This document shows, in pieces, positions 24,390-36,325 of a stretch of 64,000 nucleotides of DNA; position 1 is the stretch's first letter, and the number at the start of each line of letters is the position of its first letter. Source of the stretch: Austropuccinia psidii (Eukaryota > Basidiomycota > Pucciniomycetes > Pucciniales > Sphaerophragmiaceae). A model generated the notes under the pieces. It had not been told where the DNA came from, did no database searches, and was given only the letters and a program-made list of their open reading frames with translations. Where the stretch lies: contig JALGQZ010000011.1 in the NCBI GenBank assembly GCA_023105745.1, positions 50,330,698 to 50,394,697 of the forward strand. Direction: 5' to 3'. The position numbers and the translations under genes are program-made.

Positions 24390-24730
24390 TCCACCTTTGA
24401 AATGACTAGTTAAAGGGTAGAGGTATCTGATATAATCAATAATTACTGAGGAAATGCACCCTTGTGACTAATTACAAAAAGGATATTAGCTTTAAAAGTG
24501 TATATTGATTTCAGTGGTTAAAGCCTTGAAGAATATTTACAGCAAGCTCAAGCTTTTGATGATAAGTCCTTTGAAGAACTAATTTGTTTTATTTCAAGAA
24601 AAATCAAACCTGGTAAACAAGAATATGGAGCCAGTAAAATGGAGTGCCTATCGTTTGGTATGGGCATTGAAACAACTCCACTATTATCTTTATTGAAGTG
24701 TTTTTGCTTTAATCAATTATTCCAATGAAG
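24390..24730 (+). pseudogene. RNase H remnant
   Basis: The frame shows LALKVYIDFSG, then ICFISRKIKPGKQEYGASKMECL. These align with the Ty3 RNase H start (YIDASG) and the ISRQ.KP.E..YGA...ECL block. It is placed directly after RT as expected. The catalytic set is incomplete. Confidence 0.6.
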
Positions 24731-25034
24731 TGAAATAATTGTTAAGAATGAAAACATCCAATACACACATGTGAGAGGGGGAAAATTTCTATGAAAGATT
24801 ATAGCAGGAACATGACCATTTTCCAAAAAAATTCTGATTATCTTATTAAATGGCATTTTAAAAATACACTCCAAAACACAGCATATGTACCTCTAGAAGT
24901 AGAACCTCAAATACCCATTTGTAGAGTTTATTTTACTAGCATGGGCTGAGATTCCTTTGAAGAAGTTAAACAAAGCTATATAAAAGACAAAAATTTCCTT
25001 CTTATATATAAAATACTCCAAAAAGAGCTGAAAT

Positions 25035-25330
25035 TTGTCATATTCCCTTTATCAACCCTGTAAAATTGCTCATAATAAAGGAATATTTAACCTCCTTGAT
25101 TTAAGTCTATACCAGAGAACGAAGCAAACTGTTCTTATTACTCTTATTGATAGATCCACTGGAAACACCATATTATATGAATTTCATGACAATTTTATGT
25201 CTGGTATTATCTCAGATGATATGAACTATATTTCACTTTTATTATCCATGTAAAAGTTGGAGTTGAAGTTTCAAATACATTCATACCACCTCATCATAGA
25301 CTCAGCCTGACAGAATTATTGGCAGGGAAG
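25035..25330 (+). pseudogene. Integrase remnant: HHCC region joined to the end of the core
   Basis: 25035-25253 encodes LYQRTKQTVLITLIDRSTGNTIL and then YEFHDN..SGIISDD, matching the zinc-finger region of Ty3 integrases. Only about 25 bases later a YH...DS..Q pattern resembles the YHPQTDG box near the end of the catalytic core. Most of the core, including the DDE residues, has been deleted. Confidence 0.5.
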
Positions 25331-26099
25331 TGAGATAAAGAGTTTTCAATGATGCAAATGTAGAAGCCGGTATATCTCATGATTTCATAATTAAACTCAT
25401 CTTGAGAAATTCCTGAGCTATAAAAAATTCCTGAATCAAGTGAAATGGACTGATTATGAAAGTGATTTTTTATCTTTTTCTGAATTAAACTTCACTTCTG
25501 AGCTCAATATATTTCAAAATAATTCTTAATTCTGATTCTTTTATGTTTATTTTGCATAAATAACTCACCGGTTCCAGATATTTTTAGCTACCAAATGTGT
25601 CTTGCATTAAAAAATAGTAAAAAAATGAGTTCTTTTTGGCCAAGATAGAGGTGTAGAAGGTTTTTCAAAGGTCCCAAAGGGCTTTCAAAAGCTGATCTCG
25701 AAGTATTTGATCAGATGATCTAGAATGAAAAAACATCTAGCTTTAATCGATAAATGAAGCTTATTATTTCTTCAAATGGATTATCCAAAAGAAAAAAATT
25801 ACAATAAAAGGAAAGACATTTTTGTTGGTATTATGAAGTGTGTCCAGTTTTTTCATGGTTCTGAGTTTGTTAAGCTGGAAGATAAGTCATCTATCTTATT
25901 GAGTATTTTTAAGAACTGATGGTAAGAAGTTTATTCAGTTATTAGGAAATTATTCCAAACAATCAGGGATTCCATTAAATATAAGTTAAATCACATATTA
26001 TAAAATGTAATTATGAAAAAAATTGATAAATTCATTCACTCCAAATCTTGAAAATTATCCAAAAATACCATCAAATATAATCAAGAAATAATTTTGAGA

Positions 26100-26800
26100 T
26101 TTAAATTTCCCCACTTTAATCAGTTGATATTTCTCTCAAATAATGAAGAGCTGTCAGGTTGAGTCTATATAGTAGCTATAAAGCTGTAAATACAAGCTAT
26201 TTGTATGACTGTGATGTGGTAAATTGATTAATTTAAAATAAAAAGGTCCTACTGTTATGTGGTAAAAGTGGTTATGAGTCTACTGAGGACCTTGGTTGCA
26301 CTAAACTGATATCTTGAATTTTAATATTAGTAAATTAATTAGTCTTTCATTGAATAATGATTATTCTAAGGGGACTAATGATGGTTGACAATTTTGCTAT
26401 GTAAGAATATTGATAATAAGATGAAGGTCTTTTCAAGTGTGTAAAGACCTGAGTTTATCTCTTCTAGGGACTTTGAAGGGCTGGTAGGATCTTAAAATTT
26501 CTACAGTGAAGGAATTTCACTCTGAAATCTGAAATTTGGGTCTATACCCTTAATTCTGACATCAGTATAGTCGGAATTGTGGTTTTGGGACCACAAATGA
26601 TCATTCTGGATCAATATAGAATGAAATGTTTCTTTACAAGCCATGTCAGATATTCTTTTATGAAATCAGGGTGTTTTAATGACTAATACTAGTCATCCTG
26701 GGAGGATATGAGCCTTAAGAAACTATTTTCTTAATTCCAAGGACAGTACTGGTTGGTACAGACCAGTAACGGCTTCCAACCCAAATATCGGAGTCAGTTT
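26100..26800 (-). repeat. LTR-like repeat, inverted copy of 15600-16340
   Basis: Read on the minus strand it has gtggtcccaaaaccac at 26600-26580 and agtgcaaccaaggtcc with a following actcataaccac near 26300, as in the plus-oriented block at 15.6-16.3 kb. It lies between pol and the 3' LTR of the decayed Ty3 element, so it is probably a later insertion. No target duplication was identified. Confidence 0.5.
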
Positions 26801-27400
26801 TTGAGATATTGAGATTCCAAGAGAATATAATTGAAGGAATTTAAGAGCTTTTAAATTTGGTATCCTTCATTTTTAACCTTCTCATAAATAGAAACATTTA
26901 TAAGGGCTCTCAGCTTTTTGATGTATTTTTGTATATCTGTATGTGGCTTAAAAAACCTCAAAGCCAGATATCTTTGTCAATTTAGAATATATTGGTATTC
27001 TAATGATTCAGAATTGTAGGAATCGATGAGATCCAAATTTTGGTATTCCTTAAAGTATAGCTGTATTAATATATGGAAAATAGACAGGGGTTTCTTCATA
27101 TTGCTGTTTTCCAAAATCCTGTATCTTTAATAATACACCTTTGAAAAATAATCCCTCTGCCGATTTTGGAGATAATGAGGTCTAGGATATATCAAATAAA
27201 ATTTCTCATTTATATATTTAATTTGGATATACTTCTATACTATTTTATAAAAGCTCACTTGTATTTTTTAGGGCTTATAATGGTATTTCCTTAAGTAAGA
27301 GTGCTACATGGAAATGGATAATACCATTGGATAGCTCTAATTAAGAGATTTAATAAGAATGCCATTTAGTTGGGGGTTTTATTAAAGATTCATAAGCTAG

Positions 27401-27651
27401 ATGGGAGGTGAGAATAAGGGCTTTTACTTATTTTGTCTTATCTTTAAGCTGTTGTTTCTCATCCTATTTGGATAGGGTTGGTATTCTTATATTTAATAAT
27501 TTTCTCTCCTTTCATTTTTACCTGTATTGGCTATGTTTGTCCAATAATTTCTATACCAATCCTTATGGGATTTGGATTTCATGCTGGTGCTCTATTTGGG
27601 ATCACAGGCTGGAAAAATTTCTCTGATGCTCTCAAATTCAAGAGGTACTAG
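27401..27651 (+). CDS. Hydrophobic ORF, possibly spliced; unidentified
   Basis: From 27448 a frame of 67 codons ends with TAG at 27649-27651. It encodes SHPIWIGLVFLYLIIFSPF, then CPIISIPILMGFGFHAGALF, then GWKNFSDALKFKRY. That is two membrane-spanning-like stretches and a short basic tail. No ATG opens it directly. If the 41 bases 27408-27448 (GGAG|GTGAGA ... TTTAAG) are an intron, an ATG at 27401 gives MGAVVSHPIW in phase. A 41-nt intron would be very short. The ORF lies where an envelope-like or captured gene would sit in an LTR element, but I do not recognise it and a chance ORF is possible. Confidence 0.3.
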
Positions 27652-27821
27652 TAAGGTTTTTTATAATGAGATACGTATTTATAAAGAAAGATCAAATTAT
27701 TGAAGATATAGTTCTCTTTCTTATTTTCATGAGAGATTATTTCAGTCTAAGTAAAAATATATTTTAGCCTACCAGGAACAACATTTCCTTTTCTCCGCCA
27801 AAATTTTGGACTCATTTTATT

Positions 27822-27833
27822 GAAAAGGGGGAA
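27822..27833 (+). other. Polypurine tract of the decayed element
   Basis: GAAAAGGGGGAA precedes sequence matching the 5' LTR start (GAGAAATATTTTTCATTCCCACAGAG compared with ggaaatattctttacatgttcacagag). Confidence 0.45.
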
Positions 27834-29449
27834 TCATTTAACTACTTTGGAAATATTCTTTACATGTTCACAGAGAAATAAAACCAATATTATCAGCTCC
27901 TTAAGCTTATTTTTTTGTTCATTTTCTCTTTTCATTTTGAATGAAATATAAATTATTTAATTTTTAGGAAAAAAACTATAGTTACATTCAGAAGTTTTAG
28001 AAAAAACCTTTTGGAAAAAATAAATAAATTGGAATTTATAGTTGTTGAGATTTTGTTTCATTCATCACTTCTGAAAACTTTATTTCATGTAAATGGAATA
28101 GGAAATTGATTGAGTAAATCTAAAATTTATTGCAATATCACTAAAAATACAGTGGCTTAAATCTCTCTTGTATTCTTACATTTTCATTTACATGATAAGT
28201 TGAAGTGAATTTTTCAATTCCTTGTGGATAATTTCTTAATCCCCAATTTTATCTTATAAGCTTAATTATTACACAAATGAAAATATATCTCACAGAAACA
28301 TTAATTTCTTCCCAATTATTGATTTTATCTTTTCTTTTTCTGAAAGATGTCCAAAATCCTTTAAATATTCAAATTAAATTTGTTTTCTTAATAAATATAT
28401 TACAGAAAACAGATTGAATCTTTGAATTCATTCTGTGTTCAATAGCTTACCATTTTATATTGAAACAATAAAATTGGAGCTTCATATTCCAAAAAATAAG
28501 CAATTAGATACTAACCTTTCAAATAATCCTTAAATCTAACTTTAAACATTATGATAAGTAATTTATTCAATAATTAATATTTAATATTTGACTTATAATG
28601 AAATACAAATTCTATTCCCATTAGAGAATAAGTTTCATTAAAATTTAATATTCAATCTTAAATAAATTAACAAAGAACCTTTTTACTCAAATATAAATTA
28701 AATTGAAACAAATAATACCTAGTATTTCAGTAAAAATCAACTTTTCCAAAAAAATTTTTTTTAAAATTGAATTAAGCTTTTATTGATAATTCCAATAAAA
28801 ACTTCAAAAGGCTAAGTTTAGATTAACTCTTGGTTCTCTTTTTTGATTGATAATCTGAAGAAGTAACATAATAGACCAATTACTCTTATTTTACCAACAC
28901 CTTGATGATTTCCTATGGATATAATAGATTATAGCTTCATGTTTAACTCCAAAAATTATTCCTATCCTTTCAAAATGAAAAACCTTCCTTTTTGAAACTA
29001 TATTTCTCTAATGAAAGCTCTGGTTAGAAGGCTATATTCATTCTTGAAGAAATGAAATTTTTTAATCAATAATACAAGTCTTCAAAATTAATTATCCTTT
29101 CTATTTCAGAGTTGTTTAAAATTTTGAATTAATAAGCTAAAGAAATTAACTGAATTTTAGATATATGATAAAAAATCATTTTCCAATTTTCTTAGATATT
29201 TGCTCTTTTCTTGTATGATTAAGTGGTAATATTTCTTCTTCAAGATCTGAATCATTATCTAATTTCATTCCTTGAAGATTCTTAAATTTATTTAGCTCAT
29301 TTGACCTGAGTACTAGTGATTGAATTTTAGTAAAAAAATGAAATTCAGTTAAAAGTAAGTTATTTCAAAGGGATTTTGTATCAAGAGGTTATAAAACAAA
29401 GCTGTTATGTGAGAATTAATTTGGAAATATTCAGTAAAATTTGAATAAT
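27834..29449 (+). repeat. 3' LTR of the decayed element, partial
   Basis: The start aligns with the 5' LTR at 18107 after a diverged terminus. The alignment fades within AT-rich sequence and the end could not be found. The following element may have inserted into it. No coding sequence seen. Confidence 0.35.
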
Positions 29450-29454
29450 AAGTT
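29450..29454. repeat. Target site duplication, left copy (aagtt)
   Basis: aagtt directly before the LTR terminus TGTCACA. An identical aagtt directly follows the other LTR at 40559-40563. Confidence 0.85.
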
Positions 29455-30875
29455 TGTCACAACCATGGAAAATCACCCTCTTGGACCATTTTATGGAATT
29501 CCAATGCCACATTCAATTTATGGCAATTTGGCAATATCCATAATTGTCTTTAAAAATTGGCTTTTTATGGCCATTTCATAATCTGGGGCCAAAATGCCTC
29601 ATTCACCATCATCAGGACATCCTGTGCCACTTTCTGCCTTTGGGAAAGTTTGGGAGTTTCCAATTCAACAGGAGAAATATGGCCCAAACTATTGTATTAT
29701 TCTTTTTAACCTGTAAATACAGTTTTGCACAATTTGCGCACTTTTTTGCATTTTGTGCATTTCTGCGCATTTTTCATATTTTCCCATGAAATTTGGTAAA
29801 TATGCCCAAATGGAAATTTCAGGCCATTTGGACATTTTGTGCACTTTGCACAAATACAGTTTTAAGCCTGTACAGGCTTGTTTTGACCAGAAACCCAGAA
29901 AGCCTATGAAGACCTCAAAACAACCTTTCCCAATGTTTGTCAAGGCCATTTTCCAGAAGTATTTTCCCCACCTTTTCCATTAAAAATGCAAAAGTTCCAG
30001 AAATGGTGTTATACAACATTGTGTATCTTTTTTAACCAGCAATCCAATGGTGACCAAATAAAGGGGCCATTCTTCAATTTTGAAAATGACATTCAGACCT
30101 CATGCCTCAATATTTTCAAGAAGGTTAATCAAGGCTCAATCCCAGTGTTCCCTTCAATACCAATCACCTCAATCATCAGGTATTGGTTCTTTTCCAGAAG
30201 GCAGTATCCCTCCAAGGGATAGTAAAGAGGGAGTTCCAAACCAGCTGGCAAGTGCCAATGCTCCATAAATCTACCTTGGAAACCATATTCATTCAATACA
30301 GTCTTGCTCCAGAAAGGCCTTTATCTCAGCCATTAACCCTGGGAAGATCCTTAAACCCAGTTCACTTCCCAATTTTTCCAGGTGTACATTTCCTCAAGAA
30401 ATCAATACAGCTTCAAGGATTCAATAAAGACAAGTTTTTAGCCTGATGGAGTCAAGCTCTCAAATTTTCATATATACCAGCCTCTCTTTCAACTGTGGGG
30501 GATTTTTCCCCCAGTTAATTAATGTACTAGGACTTATTTCTATCTGTATTTTCTTTCATCTTGATAGTGCATATGGATATTATAAGTCAGTCATTTGCAC
30601 CTCTTTCTTACCTGTCAGTGGATATTTGGTGTTCATATCCTTTACTAATTCAATTTTTATGTCTGGAAGATTAAAACAGTGAATAAAGGGATTACTTGGT
30701 TTTCTCTTTGAATGTTTTGGATTTCTTTCTTATTCTGCATCTCATCTTTGTACTTGCATTATTCTTATTTGATAAATATACTCTTTCTTATTTCTTTGAT
30801 TCTTTTGGAATCTTCAAAGTGAGCTCCCTGATTCCTGAGCTCCAGGACACTGTTTCTATTCCCAAGAGCCCCTTT
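29455..30875 (+). repeat. 5' LTR of the chromovirus-like element
   Basis: Starts TGTCACAACCATGG. It is colinear with 39198-40558 by shared blocks such as gggccactttctgcctt, cctgtaaatacag and tcttcaaagtgagctccc. The right end (cccaagagcccc) has lost the terminal CTGTGACA seen in the other LTR. Confidence 0.75.
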
Positions 30876-31631
30876 TATATTATATTAATTAATTCATAAT
30901 CGATTTCTTCATTTTTTTGATCTTTTATATTCAAAATAATTCATTCATCAATTATGGAACTTTTATGACTTGAATGTGTTGCTCTTTGAAATTCTCAATG
31001 TTCAATCACTTTTCCATTATTTTAATTTTATTTTCTCTTTAGCATTTGCTTTCAATCTTTTCTCAAAAAATTTCCTTTCTCTTAAAATTGTGTGGCTGAT
31101 CATTTTTAGTCATTTTTTATTCCACTCAATTTTAATTCAGGTCACAGGTTAATTTTAATTTTCAGTTTGATTCAAAAATTCATTTCATTTACAATATTCA
31201 TTCATAAATATTCATTTTGATTCATCATTCAAGATTTTTATTCATAGAAAGATTCCAATTTGATGTTGATTATTGATTGATTGATTTGACATAAACTTGA
31301 TTTTGAATTCAAGAAATTGTGCGACTTGAAGATTCCATTGATTCAATTTCATTATTGATTTATTTTTTTCAAAAATCAATTTTATTTAATTTATGGATTT
31401 ATTTTCCTCAACTGTTCATTGATTTGATTTATTTTCCTCAAGAAATATTTATTAACTTCCTCAAGGTTCACTGATTGGTTAATTGACCTCAAGAAATTGT
31501 GGATTTTGATTTTCCTTCAAGGTATTGCTTTTGATTTTGATTTCAAACATCTTGTTTTGATTTTCCTCAATTTCTCATATTCTAATTTTTATTTTATATT
31601 GATATTTTATTACATTTTATTCTGAAAGGCC
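30876..31631 (+). other. Leader of the chromovirus-like element
   Basis: Non-coding by eye. From about 31100 to 31620 it is a pyrimidine-rich, TTGATT/TTCCTCAA-rich low-complexity stretch. No primer binding site could be seen because the LTR end is damaged. The ORF at 30970-31152 looks random. Confidence 0.45.
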
Positions 31632-32880
31632 TTCCTGTACAATATTCACCTCTTTCAAGATGGACAAGATCTTAGTCTAAAGCTCAAGCTGTTATTACTC
31701 CCATCACAAGAGTTCCTCTTGATGGCACCCCAGCAGCTTATTAACTGAGGGCCCACATAGACAGAGGACCAAATATGGAAGGAGTAGCACCATCCAGGAA
31801 GGAGGGAAGAGGGCCAAGAAAGTCAAATTAAATTTCTGGTGTAGTTTCCATGTTTCCAGGTATGTCAAAGACCACTTTCAAAGGTCTTGGTTAAGATGGT
31901 GAAGAGGAGGAGAATCCTGTGGAAGAAAAAGAGTCTGGTGGTACTGAGGTTGTCCCTGCTGCTGTGGAGGCACTTGAAGGTACTGGAAGGTCAACTATAG
32001 CCAAGTCTGAACCATCTTTATTGGTCATCATGCAACAAATGACACAAATTATGGCCAATATTCAAGGTGCTTCATCTTTTGAAGCCTCAAGACCACCAGC
32101 CTTCAAGGCAGAAGACTTCTTTTATGGGAATCAACCCTTCAAAGTAAGAATTTTCATTCAGTCCTGATAGCTTATTTTTCATAATGATAAGGAAAATTCA
32201 TCCTAAGACAGAAAAAGGGTTCTCTATGCCAAATATTTTCTCACTGGCAGGGCTTAAAAATGGATTGAACTCTATCTTTCCAATTTTACCAATCAAGAAC
32301 CAGTATATATTCTCAATAATTGGGCACTTTTTAAATCCCAACTCTTTGCCCTATTTGGAGACTGAAATGAAGTCAGAAAAGCTTAAGCAGAGTTGGATGC
32401 TTCAATAATGAAAGAAGGTGGACATCCATCATCATATGTTGCTTATTTCAGGAGTCTAGTTTCAAGAATTGGAGATTGGGGTGAAAGGGCTTATATGAAT
32501 CATTACAGGAAGGGATTGACCTCAAGAATTCTGGATGAAGTGGAATCCAACCTTTCAATCATTTATTCTCTTAAAGACCTAATAGATGTTTTCCTGGAGC
32601 TTGATACCATATACCATGAGAGGTGAAAGGAGAAGAATCATTCAAAAGAAAAGAAGATGGAAGCTTAAAATTCAAATTCTTCTAATACTCAAAATTAGTC
32701 AAGCTCAAGTAATAAGAAGAAGAATTTCAGGGTTCAGAAAAGGGACAAGCCCCATTCTTCCCTCTTGAATAAGGACTAAAAGTTCATTTTTCCTTAAAAA
32801 TAAAGGCAATTGAAGGAGGGCTTTTGTACCTATTGTGGTGGGAAGCATAGTATTTAGGCTTGTGTCATGGAAAAGCATGA
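31632..32880 (+). pseudogene. gag of the chromovirus-like element
   Basis: The frame starts near PVQYSPLSRWTRS, but the expected ATG reads CTT. It continues through an acidic EE-rich part, then SEPSLLVIMQQMTQIMANIQ (about 32006-32065), a capsid-like region with SRIGDWGERAYMNHYRKGL (32463-32520), ELDTIYHER, and a zinc knuckle CTYCGGKH.SI.AC at 32825-32863 with a TAG inside it. Three frames are needed to read it. It matches a rust Ty3 gag family I recognise. The solo LTR begins 25 bases after the knuckle. Confidence 0.7.
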
Positions 32881-32887
32881 GTTAAGA

Positions 32888-34786
32888 TGTGAGCCTTGAG
32901 GTATATGTTACATATGCAAAGAGGCCAAAATTAATATTTAAATAAATTCTGAACTATGCATAAGGCCTAAGTTATGCATATCTCCAAAATGTGTCATTTT
33001 TTTATGCAAGAAAAGATGAATGAAATTTTTGTGAATAGGTAAATCCATGGATTCAAGGACAGATTTGGACTCTACACAGAACATCACCTAGGGTAGCTCC
33101 AGAGAGTAGATAATCTTAAATTAACTCTATGAGGTGGTAATATGGAAAATAATTTAACACCACATCATCAATACCATATAAAAGAATTGTTAAAATATTT
33201 GTTTTTCTTAATTTCATGCCAAAATAATGGGAATGTGAAAAATCCCATGTTACATATACACCAAGAATAGTATTATGCATGCTTATGGCACTAAAGACTA
33301 TAGTATTCTTACATACATTTCTGGTACGCCCATACTGGATACCAGTCTTGAATCCTGAATCGCTATTATTTTGTGATAATAGCTAAAGGTGACAAAAGAC
33401 ATCAAAGAGAGCCAGGGTACACAATTTATGAGGCCTTTCAGGAATGGAAAGCTCTAAACCTTTGATAAAAGGTTTATAATGAACCAATTAGTATACTAAA
33501 ACCTTCTGGGAGCCTGGTTACCAAGTTGAAGTCCCATTAAATTATGAGAAAATGAAAAATAAGCTGCCATTTTGACATGAAAAGGAGGTACAGAGCAACT
33601 CTGGCTCCTGTAACCATGTCAATTATTGATTAATTTCCATTAATAAACCTTCAAATAGTAATTAAAACCCCTTTTGGATCAGTATCTATTAATTTACCTC
33701 ATGGTAACCCACTATTATTGTGCTATTTGCTTTTATACATAGAAATAAGGTAAAAACTTCAAAAATTCATTAAAAAAACAATTCTTCATTAATCTTTCTA
33801 AAACCTTCAGGACCAATGGAGAAATAAATTATCCCTATAAGAATTGAAAATAATTACAACTTTATCATTCAAATTCAAAGCTTTACTTACAGTCTATTCT
33901 TGATAATTCCACATGAAACACTGAATCTTCAACAATTCACAGAAAATACAATATATGATGAAATTTCCAATAAAATTGATAAGCTTTAGAAATTAATTAT
34001 TATTTTAAAGTAAGAGAGGATTAAAAGCTGTTAATTACTTTTTTCTAACCATAAATGGGTTGGTAGTGACATGAAATGAATTAATGAAGCAATTATGATA
34101 ATCTTACATGACAATAAGTGATGTAACCAATTACCCAAAGAGGATTAATGGTTTCTCACTCACTGGTTTTTTAAGTTTTCTCCATGGCACGCCTCTGTGA
34201 GCTTTCCTTGACTTAAAAGAGGATTCCTGTTGCTGTTTTTTCCAAATAATCTTATGATTCAATCATATCTTTAGTACCAACAAGTAAATATTAGTTTATT
34301 CTTTGCTTAAGTGGTTTAATTATTTCCAATAGTTTCAACTATAATATTGTTGTATCATTTTTATAAAGAAATTTTGCTCTTTTAAATCCACAGTAAATCC
34401 ATCAAATCACTCTATTAATTCTTTTCATGGTATTATTGGAGTATGAGTGAGTGTATTTTACTTAATTCTTGAAGTTTTTCTCTAGTAATATTTTCCTTCA
34501 AGAATTATATCTATAATTATTCTTTCCAAAGCTAATTATGCATTAAGATAATTTTATATTATTTTAATAAGAAGTTTTATTATTAATACTTCTTGTAATT
34601 TATTTCAGCAGAAAGCTACTGCTTACTGTTATAATCACTATTAGTGTATAAAAGTAAAAGAATTAATTAAATAATTCATTATTTAATTTTTGTTAGAATA
34701 AATTTATTTATCACATTATATAAGAACAGTAATAGTACTGTTGATTAATAGTAATATTATCAAGCATTTCATAGAAACATCTTACA
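32888..34786 (+). repeat. Nested solo LTR between gag and protease
   Basis: Begins TGTGAGCCTTGAGGTATATG and ends CATCTTACA, the terminal pattern of the LTRs at 159-1951 and 18107-20139. About the first 1.19 kb is repeated at 51652-52846 with high similarity. Coding sequence of the host element stops before it and resumes after it. No clean target duplication (taaga or agatg against gaatg). It contains no coding sequence. Confidence 0.7.
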
Positions 34787-34891
34787 GAATGTCATTTTGT
34801 GTTCAATGGTCTTCACTGTTTTCCACCAAGAGTACAATTGTGCATTCAGAATACTGGTGTCAATAATTCTCTCTAATTCTTTGTTTTTTCT

Positions 34892-35194
34892 TTGCTTTCT
34901 GATATGTTTGACATTATTCTCATTGATTCTGGTGCTACCAGCTCATTCATTGCAAAGCAGCTTCTTCACAAGTATTCTTTGACTATTTCAGAACTCTCAG
35001 AGAAGATTCCTCTTATCCTTTTGGACTCCTCAGAGTCCCCTTCTTTATTTTTGACTCACTGTACTAAATATATGTTTGAGCTCCCTTCTTTCCCAAGCTT
35101 TGAATGGGACTTTTTTGTCATTGATACTGACAAGGGAGAAGACCTCATATTGGGATTTGACTTTCTTAATAACTTTGATCTCTCCATTTATTGA
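34892..35194 (+). pseudogene. Aspartic protease (retropepsin) of the chromovirus-like element
   Basis: The largest clean pol piece. MFDIILIDSGATSSFIAKQL carries the catalytic Asp in the IDSGA motif (GAT at 34925-34927), followed by the flap region and LILGFDFLNNFDLSIY near the end. Retropepsins cut the Gag-Pol polyprotein. The domain itself is open, but the frame upstream is cut by the solo LTR and the downstream frame is broken. Confidence 0.65.
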
Positions 35195-35559
35195 AGGAAA
35201 GGGCTTATAACCTTTAATCCTGATTATAAGTACTCTACTTATTCCTCTATCACTCTCAGTAATTCTGTTTCAACTTCCACTAAGTGTGCAGCTCTGGTTG
35301 GTTCTTCAAGAACACCATCATTCCCATCTTCTGTCAATATTCCTTCCTTATATTCCCCTCATTAATCACTAATCTATAAATATAAATTCTTCAAAGAGAT
35401 AGAAGATGTTGTAGAAGATAAGCCTATCTCTTCACCTAATATCTTCTATGGGAATGTGGACATTCCTCCTTCATATTGTCATAACTCCCTGGAGGAGTTG
35501 TGAGATGAAGAGGAAGATATAACAACAATTGAAACCATTATTAAGGTTTTTCCTTCTTC

Positions 35560-36325
35560 TTATCACCACTATTTAGATTTATTCTCCAAGGTGAAATCAG
35601 AGAGACCTCCTCCTCACCATGCCTGTGATCACAATATTCAATTGGAATGGTCTCTACCTTCAGCTGGGGTCATCTACTCTTTATCAAACCAAGAGTGGGA
35701 GATACTCAGGGCCTACATTTCAGTGAATGTATAGAGAGTTTTCATCAATCCAAGCTGCTCTTCAACAGGGGTACCTGTTCTTTTTATCAAAAAGAAGGAT
35801 TATGGCCTCTGTTTGTGTCTTTATTGAAGCAAACTCAATGCTGTTACTAGGAAGAACAAATATCTTGTTCCTCCTAAGAATCAGCTTCTAACTTTTTTAA
35901 ATGGACTTTTTATCTTCTCCAAGATTGATATGCATGGTGAATCAAGGAAGGTGATGAAAATTTGATGCCTTTTAGAACTAAATATGGAAGTTATGCCCTT
36001 TGGGCTCACCAATGCTCCTTCCTTTCCAAAATCTTGTCAATGATATTTTCTCTGAACTTCTTGATGTTTTTGTTGTGGTTTATTGGAATGAAATTATGGT
36101 ATTCTCCAAGTCTGAGGAAGAACATGTCACTCATGTGTCCACTATTATTGCCAGACTCCTAGGTAATAACCTTTTTGCTAAGGGGTCAAAGTGCATTTTT
36201 CATGCTTCTAGTTTTAAATATTTGGGTTATGTTGTTTCTTTTGAAGGCCTCAATATTGACCAATCAAAAGTCCAGAAAGCTCTCAATTGGCCTCCTTCAA
36301 CAAACCTCAACACTTGTCAATAATT
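35560..36325 (+). pseudogene. Reverse transcriptase with altered active site
   Basis: Frames shift, but Ty3 RT blocks are visible: LPSAGVIYSLSNQEWE (thumb-proximal start), MPFGLTNAP (35993 onward), LVNDIFSELLDVFVVVY, LFAKGSKCIFHASSFKYLGYVVSFEGL. The catalytic box, normally YLDD or YVDD in Ty3 RTs, reads YWNE at 36081-36092, so both aspartates are replaced. This copy could not polymerise even if its frames were intact. Confidence 0.7.

Larger units (their letters stand above)
18107..29449 (+). mobile_element. Decayed Ty3-type retrotransposon, plus strand
   Basis: Recognised from a 5' LTR (18107-20139), a primer-site-like TTTGGGTCCTGG, then gag, protease, RT, RNase H and integrase traces in Ty3 order, and a purine tract before a 3' LTR starting near 27833. 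Every domain is crossed by stops and frameshifts, so it is an old copy. It belongs to the same clade as the element at 159-7021, with shared LTR ends (TGTGAGCC...CTTACA) and shared gag motifs. An LTR-like repeat of another family sits inside at 26100-26800. The right end is unclear because the next element begins at 29455. Confidence 0.7.

Noticed and set aside
20549..25330. Claim of repeat-induced point mutation in the decayed element
   Set aside because: Many stops could come from transitions, but others need transversions, and strand and context bias cannot be measured by eye.
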